Position numbers and translations under genes: made by a program. A DNA stretch of 5,080 nt from the NCBI GenBank assembly GCA_041591635.1, contig JBFHRO010000235.1, positions 1 to 5,080 of the forward strand. Reading direction: 5' to 3'. Source of the DNA: JACKOD01 sp041591635. GTDB lineage: Bacteria > Pseudomonadota > Gammaproteobacteria > Pseudomonadales > Oleiphilaceae. The notes beneath the pieces were generated by a model that was not told the DNA's origin, ran no database searches, and saw only the letters and a list, made by a program, of their open reading frames with translations. How positions within the stretch are numbered: the stretch's first letter is position 1; every line of letters begins with the position of its first letter. Below, piece by piece: positions 1-4,352 of this stretch.

Positions 1-271
1 CGATCTGCTGAACGTGGCGCTGTTTGGTGCGACGGCGAAGCAATGGCGGGATAGTTACCCGGAATTGAATGGCAATATGCGGGATCATGCGACAGTGCAG
101 CAGTTGGTGTGTCTGGCCAATCTGGAATCCTTGAACGCGCATTTTATTGCGCAGGGTCTGAGTCAGGCGGAGCGGGTGAGCCGGTTGAATGCTGTTGCCA
201 TCAAGCAGATGAATATTCTGCTGGCCAGTCAGAAGACAGTCATGAAAGTCGCAGGAAAAACCGATGAGTGA
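1..271 (+). CDS. KilA-N domain-containing protein, C-terminal part (5' truncated by window edge)
   Basis: The frame is open from the left edge (first full codon at position 2) to a TGA at 269-271, giving about 89 residues of a longer protein. The visible part begins DLLNVALFGATAKQWRDSYP and continues through NMRDHATVQQLVCLANLESLNA to SRLNAVAIKQMNILL. I recognise this from memory as the conserved C-terminal half of KilA-N domain proteins, which are usually about 270 aa. The DNA-binding KilA-N domain itself lies upstream and cannot be seen. Such proteins are common in phages and accessory islands; their role is mostly undefined, with DNA binding expected. The stop overlaps the cas1 start in ATGAGTGA (264-271), so the gene appears to be translated with cas1. 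In a standard type I-E operon cas6e would be expected here, so this gene is either inserted between the effector genes and cas1 or is a lineage-specific addition. An internal GTG at position 14 is only the first start-like codon in view, not the real start. Confidence 0.8.
   Translation, partial: DLLNVALFGATAKQWRDSYPELNGNMRDHATVQQLVCLANLESLNAHFIAQGLSQAERVSRLNAVAIKQMNILLASQKTVMKVAGKTDE
253..256 (+). promoter_or_regulatory. Ribosome binding site for cas1
   Basis: AGGA lies 7 nt before the ATG at 264, inside the end of the KilA-N coding sequence. It supports this ATG as the cas1 start and supports coupled translation of the two overlapping genes. Confidence 0.6.
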
Positions 272-1180
272 TTCCGAAAACTTTATTCCGCTGAAACCGA
301 TTCCGATCAAGGATCGCAATTCGATGATCTTTGTTGGTATGGGGCGTATCGATGTCAAAGACGGTGCGTTCTGTGTTGTTGATGAAGTGAACGGCGAGCG
401 CATGTTGATCCCGGTAGGCACTACGGCTTGTATTCTGTTAGAGCCGGGAACCCGGGTATCGCATGCAGCGGTACGCTTGGCGGCACAAGTTGGAACCTTG
501 TTGATATGGGTGGGGGAGGCAGGCGTGCGGCTCTACGCTTCTGGTCAACCGGGCGGGGCGCGTTCTGATAAATTGCTGTATCAGGCGCAACTTGCACTGG
601 ATGAGAGCCTTCGACTCAAGGTGGTTCGCAAAATGTTTGAGTTGCGTTTTGGTGAACCGGCCCCCGAACGGCGCAGTATTGATCAGCTGCGCGGGTGCGC
701 AAAATGTACGAACTTATGGCAAAGCAGTATGGAGTTAAATGGCAGGGGCGGCGTTATGATCCAAAAGATTGGGCCAAGGGCGATACGGTTAATCAGTGCT
801 TGAGCGCCGCGACTTCTTGTTTATATGGTGTCACCGAAGCTGCCGTGCTTGCAGCGGGCTACGCGCCAGCTATCGGTTTTCTGCATAGCGGCAAGCCGCT
901 GTCTTTTGTTTACGATATTGCCGACATCATCAAATTTGAAACGGTTGTGCCTGTTGCTTTTCGAGTGGCATCAAAAACACCAAGCGCGCCGGACCGTGAA
1001 ACCCGACTGGCGTGTCGTGATATCTTTCGCTCGGCCAAAGTGCTTAGCCGTTTGATTCCTTTGATTGAAGAGGTCTTGGCCGCCGGTGAGATCTCGCCCC
1101 CGCCTTCGCCAGAAGATGCCCAGCCGCCAGCGATTCCGGAACCAGAATCAATCGGTGATTGTGGGCACAGGGCTTCCTGA
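264..1180 (+). pseudogene. cas1: Type I-E Cas1 integrase, broken by an approximately 16-nt deletion/frameshift
   Basis: Intact Cas1 pairs with Cas2 to integrate new spacers at the leader end of the array. Two consecutive frames together match E. coli type I-E Cas1 nearly throughout. Frame one (264 to the junction near 695) carries LLEPGTRVSHAAVRLAAQVG, YASGQPGGARSDKLLYQA and RKMFELRFGEPAPERRSIDQ, then LRG, before running out of frame to a TGA at 801-803. Frame two, from about 695, resumes at VRKMYELMAKQYGV and ends at TGA 1178-1180. It carries the metal-ligand motifs LHSGK (His at 884-886) and YDIAD (Asp at 914-916 and 923-925), which correspond to E. coli H208, D218 and D221. E. coli Cas1 reads LRG-IEGSR-VR here; this gene reads LRG then VR one base short. 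Five codons plus one base (16 nt) appear to be lost, including the glutamate equivalent to catalytic E141. Even a shifted ribosome could not restore that residue. A read error of 16 nt is unlikely. Reinitiation at GTG 695 has no evident ribosome binding site. Confidence 0.93.
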
Positions 1181-1474
1181 ATGGCGATGCTGATGGTTGT
1201 CACCGAAGCTGTACCGCCGCGCCTGCGAGGTCGTTTGGCGATTTGGTTACTGGAAGTGCGAGCAGGGGTTTATGTTGGACACGTCTCTAAGCGTGTGCGA
1301 GAAATGATTTGGGCGCAAATTCAGGCGTTGGCCGAAGACGGCAATGCCGTGATGGCGTGGGCAACGAATAGTGAATCTGGTTTTGACTTCGTGACTTACG
1401 GCCCGAACCGCCGTATTCCCATAGACATGGACGGCCTGCGCTTGGTCAAATTCATGCCCGAAAGCGATCGATAA
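1181..1474 (+). CDS. cas2: CRISPR-associated protein Cas2, type I-E
   Basis: This 97-residue protein is close to E. coli type I-E Cas2 (94 aa) from its first residues (MAMLMVVTEAVPPRLRGRLA) through LLEVRAGVYVG, MIWAQIQALAE and AWATNSESGF to DGLRLVKFMP. Cas2 forms the dimeric core that bridges two Cas1 dimers in the spacer integration complex. The ATG directly abuts the cas1 stop (TGAATG), and a weak AGGG lies 8 nt upstream at 1169-1172. Translation therefore probably depended on ribosomes finishing cas1. Because the cas1 frameshift now stops ribosomes at 803, cas2 may be poorly made although its reading frame is undamaged. Without a working Cas1 partner it should not support adaptation. The gene lies 70 bp upstream of the first CRISPR repeat, in the usual I-E order. 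Confidence 0.95.
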   Translation: MAMLMVVTEAVPPRLRGRLAIWLLEVRAGVYVGHVSKRVREMIWAQIQALAEDGNAVMAWATNSESGFDFVTYGPNRRIPIDMDGLRLVKFMPESDR

Positions 1475-1544
1475 AAGTCTTATTCGGTCGGTGAAATTTA
1501 TGAAGGTGAAATTGCTCTTTAAAAAACAAGCATGTAAAAATGGA
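1475..1544 (+). promoter_or_regulatory. CRISPR leader (type I-E)
   Basis: This AT-rich, non-coding 70-bp stretch lies between the cas2 stop and the first repeat, which is where the I-E leader is expected. It contains the 9-bp direct repeat GGTGAAATT at 1490-1498 and 1505-1513, one and a half helical turns apart. A GCTCTTTAAAAAAC segment follows at 1514-1527. The array promoter should be here, but no convincing -35/-10 pair and no clear IHF consensus are visible. Assignment rests on position and composition. Confidence 0.7.
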
Positions 1545-1695
1545 CCGTTCCCCACGCACGTGGGGATGAACCGGTTGAGTTTTTAGCGTCGGTAACCGCT
1601 GCAACCCGTTCCCCACTCACGTGGGGATGAACCGTTCACAAGTCCACAAAGGCGTGCAGTACCTGACCGTTCCCCACGCACGTGGGGATGAATCG
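1545..1695 (+). CRISPR. Type I-E CRISPR array, 3 repeats and 2 spacers
   Basis: Three 29-nt repeats lie at 1545-1573, 1606-1634 and 1667-1695, separated by two spacers of exactly 32 nt (1574-1605 and 1635-1666). The period is 61 nt, the I-E standard. Each repeat begins CCGTTCCCCAC and ends GTGGGGATGAACCG; the CCCCACG/CGTGGGG arms form a 7-bp stem as expected for Cas6e processing. Repeat 2 has a T in place of G at 1615, which breaks the top pair of the stem. Repeat 3 ends AATCG instead of AACCG, as is common for a degenerate leader-distal repeat. Orientation comes from the upstream cas genes and leader, the ATGAACCG end and the terminal degeneracy. Spacer targets cannot be identified without a database search. 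No transcription terminator is obvious right after repeat 3. Confidence 0.97.
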
Positions 1696-1778
1696 CAGGT
1701 TAGCGCGAGAGAATTTCAGCGTTCGCCGAGCCGAGGGGTATTTGCAGGGTTAGCGTTATAACGCTTAGCTCACCTGCG
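1694..1778. repeat. Imperfect inverted repeat enclosing 85 bp, with an internal 14-bp palindrome
   Basis: CGCAGGTTAGC at 1694-1704 pairs with GCTCACCTGCG at 1768-1778 in 10 of 11 positions. The left arm overlaps the last two bases of CRISPR repeat 3. Inside, AGCGTTATAACGCT at 1752-1765 is a perfect palindrome. The stretch between the array and the toxin-antitoxin promoter otherwise holds no gene I can support. It may be a recombination scar or a structured RNA end. It does not fit a canonical integron attC site, because no matching R'/L' boxes were found. Confidence 0.45.
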
Positions 1779-1805
1779 AATTCCAGTGCAGCGCCTGGTT
1801 CGTGG

Positions 1806-1834
1806 TTGATTAAGAACACACGCAAGTCTACAAT
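1806..1834 (+). promoter_or_regulatory. Sigma70-type promoter of yefM-yoeB
   Basis: TTGATT (1806-1811) and TACAAT (1829-1834) are separated by exactly 17 nt and match the -35 and -10 consensus in four and five of six positions. Transcription would start near 1841, inside the TGTACA operator cluster, which fits autorepression by YefM and YefM-YoeB. Confidence 0.7.
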
Positions 1835-1858
1835 TGTACATATTTGTGTACATGTACA
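1835..1858 (+). promoter_or_regulatory. YefM/YefM-YoeB operator with three TGTACA cores
   Basis: TGTACA occurs at 1835-1840, 1847-1852 and 1853-1858; the last two form a perfect 12-bp palindrome. The first two cores are 12 bp apart. The E. coli yefM-yoeB operator is known to use palindromes with TGTACA cores bound by YefM, with YoeB as corepressor. Here the cluster begins right after the -10 box and ends 11 nt before the yefM ATG, overlapping the expected transcription start. The third, tightly abutted core is an extra relative to the two-palindrome arrangement I recall for E. coli. Confidence 0.8.
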
Positions 1859-1869
1859 GGAGAGGCTCA

Positions 1870-2121
1870 ATGGAAAGCATAAGCTACACCGCTGCACGCA
1901 GTAACCTTGCTAAAACAATGGAGCAGGTTTGCGTTGACCATGCGCCAATTGCAATAACACGCAAAGGTGAAGGGGCGGTTGTGATGATTTCAATGGAGGA
2001 CTATCAAGCGCTTGAAGAAACCGCCTATTTGTTGCGGAGTCCGAAAAATGTCAGAAGACTTATAGAATCAATAAATGAGCTGGAAAGTGGAAAGGGGCAA
2101 GAAAGGGATTTGGTTGAGTGA
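1870..2121 (+). CDS. yefM: Antitoxin YefM (Phd/YefM family)
   Basis: This 83-residue antitoxin binds and neutralises the YoeB RNase and represses its own operon. It aligns along its whole length with E. coli YefM, also 83 aa. The N-terminal DNA-binding part reads MESISYTAARSNLAKTMEQV, and the Phd/YefM core carries DHAPIAITRKGEGAVVMIS. The C-terminal toxin-binding part contains EETAYLLRSPKNVRRLIESI and ends SGKGQERDLVE. The ATG at 1870 was chosen because it restores the family length and has AGGAGAGG at 1858-1865 just upstream. An in-frame ATG at 1834 would add 12 residues encoded by the operator and is rejected. The stop overlaps the yoeB start by 4 bp. The module looks poorer in GC than the cas genes, which suggests separate acquisition. 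Confidence 0.95.
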   Translation: MESISYTAARSNLAKTMEQVCVDHAPIAITRKGEGAVVMISMEDYQALEETAYLLRSPKNVRRLIESINELESGKGQERDLVE

Positions 2122-2372
2122 AACTCATATTTTCAGAACAGGCTTGGGATGACTACCTGTATTGGCAAAAAACAGATAAAAGAATACTTAACCGCATCAA
2201 CACGCTAATTAAGGAAATAAAGCGCGAGCCATTTGAGGGAATAGGCAAGCCCGAGCCTTTGAAGCACGCGTTATCTGGATATTGGTCGCGACGACTGAAC
2301 GATGAGCACCGGATCGTCTATAAAACTCAAGATGACTCATTGCTCATCGCACAGTTACGTTACCATTACTAG
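2118..2372 (+). CDS. yoeB: Toxin YoeB, ribosome-dependent mRNA interferase
   Basis: YoeB is a RelE-fold toxin that cleaves mRNA in the ribosomal A site when YefM is degraded. The protein is 84 aa, exactly the E. coli length, with MKLIFSEQAWDDYLYWQKTD at the start, GKPEPLKH, SGYWSRRLNDEHRIVY and DDSLLIAQLRYHY at the end. The catalytic residues of E. coli YoeB (E46, R65, H83) and the terminal Y84 fall at identical positions, so the toxin looks active. The start is GTG at 2118, overlapping the yefM TGA in GTGA, which gives the tight coupling normal for this module. Together with an intact antitoxin and promoter it appears to be a working addiction module stabilising this accessory region. Confidence 0.96.
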   Translation: MKLIFSEQAWDDYLYWQKTDKRILNRINTLIKEIKREPFEGIGKPEPLKHALSGYWSRRLNDEHRIVYKTQDDSLLIAQLRYHY

Positions 2373-2373
2373 C

Positions 2374-2400
2374 GCCAAACTGCCTGTTGGCTATTATCTT
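2374..2400 (+). terminator. Possible weak terminator after yoeB
   Basis: GCC-AAAC at 2374-2380 can pair with GTTGGC at 2386-2391, with one bulged A and a 5-nt loop. It is followed by TATTATCTTTT, a broken T-rich run. It lies 2 nt past the yoeB stop. The stem is short, so termination would be weak. Confidence 0.35.
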
Positions 2401-2475
2401 TTACATGTCAAAACGCTATTGGTTAGCAAATTGACTCCGTTTCGCCCTTGGCTTGTCTGATGTCCAAGCAACGCG

Positions 2476-2507
2476 GTCGCCCCTCGCGCAGGGGCGCGGA
2501 TCGAAAC
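2476..2507 (+). repeat. Solitary type I-C-like CRISPR repeat
   Basis: This 32-nt sequence begins GTCGCCCC and ends GCGCGGATCGAAAC, the form and length of type I-C repeats (typically GTCGC...GGATTGAAAC, 32 nt). Its middle forms a stem of CGCCCC (2478-2483) with GGGGCG (2491-2496), extendable by T2484-A2490 over a CGCGC loop. The last 11 nt would be the 5' handle left by Cas5 processing. I looked one period (about 66 nt) to either side and found no second copy, and no I-C cas gene is in the window. The sequence is unrelated to the I-E repeats at 1545-1695. It is probably a remnant of a lost I-C array or an orphan repeat. A chance GC-rich hairpin ending in this precise tail is less likely. Confidence 0.72.
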
Positions 2508-2560
2508 CCCTCAATACCCTGTTCACGACGCCGCTTGCGCTCTATTTTATCAACAACGCC

Positions 2561-2574
2561 CGGGCGTGAGCCCG
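2561..2574 (+). other. Small hairpin in the leader of the 96-aa gene
   Basis: CGGGC (2561-2565) and GCCCG (2570-2574) form a 5-bp stem closed by a GTGA (GNRA-type) tetraloop. An alternative perfect palindrome, ACGCCCGGGCGT at 2556-2567, overlaps it. The hairpin ends 21 nt before the start codon at 2596. No known riboswitch is recognised. Confidence 0.3.
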
Positions 2575-2595
2575 CTGTAACCAGGAAAAGTCAGC

Positions 2596-2886
2596 ATGGA
2601 AAGAACGAAACCAAATGAATTAGAAACGCGTGTAGACGAGGTGTTGTTCTACCTGTGGGACCCCATTGGCGTAAATAATGAACCCTATGCCCGTGCAGAA
2701 TACCGCGCCTATGTTGCAGAAGTGCTGGATCAACTCGAAAACAACAATACCGCAAGCGAGATAGCGGCTTGCCTGTGCGCGATAGTGTCCGGCTCTATGG
2801 AGCTTGTCCCGGATAAAGAAAATGCACTAAAAGTGGCGCGCGTGCTGTTGGAGCATAAGTGCGCTATCGATCAAGGCTGTGCCTGA
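2596..2886 (+). CDS. Small hypothetical protein (96 aa)
   Basis: The ATG at 2596 has AGGA at 2583-2586, 9 nt upstream, and the frame ends at TGA 2884-2886. The product is a soluble, acidic, mostly helical-looking protein with no signal peptide or membrane segment. It contains LYLWDPIGVNNEPYARAEYR-like sequence (residues 18-38, beginning FYLWDPIGV) and two Cys residues in AACLCAIVSG near the middle; it ends HKCAIDQGCA. I recall similar small uncharacterised proteins sharing a WDPIGV..EPYAR..Y motif in other proteobacteria, but no function that I can name. It stands alone between the solitary I-C-like repeat and a strong terminator 6 nt past its stop. An immunity- or cassette-type protein is possible but unproven. 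Confidence 0.8.
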   Translation: MERTKPNELETRVDEVLFYLWDPIGVNNEPYARAEYRAYVAEVLDQLENNNTASEIAACLCAIVSGSMELVPDKENALKVARVLLEHKCAIDQGCA

Positions 2887-2892
2887 GTGCAA

Positions 2893-2922
2893 AAAGGCCC
2901 GCATGCAAACATGCGGGCCTTT
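2893..2922. terminator. Strong bidirectional terminator
   Basis: AAAGGCCCGCATG (2893-2905) and CATGCGGGCCTTT (2910-2922) form a perfect 13-bp stem with a CAAA loop. It is flanked by A5 on the left and TTTCTT on the right, so it can stop transcription in both directions. It serves the 96-aa gene (+, stop at 2886) and the convergent PEP-CTERM gene (-, stop at 2955). Confidence 0.93.
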
Positions 2923-2954
2923 CTTAATTAACGAGACTGGCCGGCGAAGCGGTG

Positions 2955-3917
2955 TTAACGCTTGGTGCGAAAACGACGCAGGGCAACAACACCCAAGCCA
3001 AGCAAGGCAATGCTCGCCGGTGCCGGCACCGCAGAGGCACTGCTGGCGCTGAAGCTGCTCTGGGTGATGGGGGTGGTGGTAAAGTGGAATGGGTCACCAA
3101 ACTGGGCAAACAGGTGGGTTTCCTTGTAGCTTGTCGTATCGGCATTGTCGAGTGCCACTGTTACTACGTATTTGAAGTCAAAGGTGCTGGATGCGCTGAT
3201 AATGCCCAGATCCACATCAATGGTCATGGCGTTCCATTTGACCATTCTGTCTTGCGGGCTGTAGCTCACTTCGAAGGAGCGGGTATTGAAGTCACCCACG
3301 TAACTGGCACTGATGCCGCTGGCATTGCTGGTTAGGCTGGTGCCCGATTGCCACTTGAGTACGTCGTTGACAAAAATCTGCGCCAGCATGGATGAACTGC
3401 CAAACGAATCACTACCCGAAGTATTGCCGTAGTAAACCGAGCCGCGATCCAGTTGCAGCGCCAATGAAAACAACTGATCGGTCGTGGCGCTGTTGCTGAA
3501 GCTGTTTTGATAGGCATAACTGGCACTGGCCTGGTAGTTGCTGCCGTTATAGGCGCCAACGTTCATGCCAAAAACGCCAGTGGTATTCCCTCTGGCGCTG
3601 CCGTAAACAGCGCGATAGTTAATGATTTCTTCCCAGGAACCGCCCTCACCGTCATCGATGATGACCCAGTTGTCGTCTTCATCGTAATAGCCGCATTCGC
3701 CGCAAGTGCCATCGTGAATAATGACGCCGTCGTTGGCATCGCCATAAACGCCGCTGTACAGGGTTTCGGGGCTGGTGGTGTTGGTTTTGGTATCAATGCC
3801 GCTCTGACCTTCCTGTAGCCAGCTGTATTGGGCATTGGTTGTAATCACGGTGGCCAGGGCTGTATTGGATAACAAGGTGGCGATGCTAACCGCCAGGAGT
3901 TGTGAGGCATGTTTCAT
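2955..3917 (-). CDS. PEP-CTERM sorting domain-containing exported protein
   Basis: This 320-aa secreted protein should be processed by an exosortase, a system linked to exopolysaccharide export in environmental Gram-negatives. Residues 1-22 form a signal peptide (MKHASQLLAV..., Ala-X-Ala type end at ALA). The C-terminus is a classic PEP-CTERM tripartite signal: VPAPAS at 297-302 (PAP instead of PEP), the hydrophobic segment IALLGLGVVAL, and the basic tail RRFRTKR. The mature part is rich in Ser, Thr, Asn, Gly and Tyr and is probably beta-rich. It carries a CGEC motif (Cys72, Cys75) followed by an acidic stretch, YYDEDDNWVIIDDGEGG at 77-93, that could bind metal. The start at 3917 is supported by GGAAG 9 nt upstream (3926-3930 on the + strand). 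No exosortase gene is in the window; it must be elsewhere. The specific function is unknown. Confidence 0.92.
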   Translation of the reverse strand: MKHASQLLAVSIATLLSNTALATVITTNAQYSWLQEGQSGIDTKTNTTSPETLYSGVYGDANDGVIIHDGTCGECGYYDEDDNWVIIDDGEGGSWEEIINYRAVYGSARGNTTGVFGMNVGAYNGSNYQASASYAYQNSFSNSATTDQLFSLALQLDRGSVYYGNTSGSDSFGSSSMLAQIFVNDVLKWQSGTSLTSNASGISASYVGDFNTRSFEVSYSPQDRMVKWNAMTIDVDLGIISASSTFDFKYVVTVALDNADTTSYKETHLFAQFGDPFHFTTTPITQSSFSASSASAVPAPASIALLGLGVVALRRFRTKR

Positions 3918-3926
3918 GGTGCGGGC

Positions 3927-3968
3927 TTCCGTTCAGTGTCGAGATTTTTGGTGTGTTCCATTCAGTGT
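3927..3968 (-). repeat. 13-bp direct repeat upstream of the PEP-CTERM gene
   Basis: Read on the - strand, ACACTGAAYGGAA occurs twice, at 3956-3968 and 3927-3939, with 12 of 13 bases equal and a period of 29 nt. The gene-proximal copy includes most of the GGAAG ribosome binding site. The arrangement may be a regulator site or an RNA-level control element; it could also be a small duplication. Confidence 0.55.
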
Positions 3969-4338
3969 TCGCAAGTTGCTAGGCACCCGAAGGTGGCGCA
4001 TGTTAACAGTCGTTAATTGGCTGATCTGTGACGCCGTGCTCGCTCAATTCGCCCTCTGAAAGAAATAGTTTTCTTGACTGTGCTGAGAGGTTGTGAATGA
4101 TCTTGTTGGTGAGGCGGTTCACGCTGTCATCGTATCTCCCGCCGGTCACATCAACATCCGGGGTGTTGCTGTTCGCGATTTCAACAGCCAATGCGCCCCG
4201 ACCCGGATAGTCGAAAAAGCGATACGCACGTCAGAATTAGAAAAGCCCGGGTTGCCAAAACGAGCAGGTTAAGGCATGGTGCGCCGGGGTGGTGACGCCA
4301 TCATCCAAACGTTAATGAAGGGTTAATCTATCTCGCAC

Positions 4339-4344
4339 AAGGAG
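4339..4344 (+). promoter_or_regulatory. Ribosome binding site of the DUF805 gene
   Basis: AAGGAG lies 8 nt before the ATG at 4353, a near-perfect Shine-Dalgarno sequence that fixes this start. Confidence 0.8.
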
Positions 4345-4352
4345 AACCAAAA

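Larger units (their letters stand above)
3918..4352. other. 435-bp intergenic region between divergent PEP-CTERM and DUF805 genes
   Basis: The region must hold promoters for both flanking divergent genes, but I see no -35/-10 pair good enough to call. Visible structure is the 13-bp direct repeat near 3927-3968, a TGTTAACA palindrome at 4001-4008, and GTTAAT repeated at 4310-4315 and 4322-4327 just before the DUF805 gene. A - strand frame is open at 4003-4230, but it lacks an ATG start and a convincing ribosome binding site, so it is not called as a gene. Confidence 0.6.

Noticed and set aside
695..1180. Independent gene starting at GTG 695
   Set aside because: The protein begins in the middle of Cas1 homology without a ribosome binding site; it is the 3' half of the broken cas1.
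1752..1830. Possible integron attC site, because TAACGC follows GCGTTA and yefM-yoeB modules are found in cassettes
   Set aside because: No complementary second half with R'/L' boxes is present before or after, and no similar site follows yoeB.
1834..1869. Longer yefM start at ATG 1834
   Set aside because: It would translate the operator; the ATG at 1870 has the ribosome binding site and gives the exact 83-aa family length.
1700..1897. 65-aa - strand frame across the array end and the yefM promoter
   Set aside because: It runs through the operator and promoter of yefM and into the yefM gene, with no ribosome binding site; a shadow frame.
2541..2580. Possible degenerate second I-C repeat one period after the solitary repeat
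   Set aside because: The GC-rich hairpin here does not align with the repeat and lacks the GAAAC tail.
3507..3835. Long frames on both strands within the PEP-CTERM gene
   Set aside because: They are low-complexity shadows (Ala/Val- or Ala/Thr-rich) of the real - strand gene, with no start signals.
4003..4230. Open frame on the - strand (about 76 codons, TTG as the earliest plausible start at 4191)
   Set aside because: The composition is protein-like, but there is no ATG, no good ribosome binding site and no family I recognise. It could be a gene remnant.
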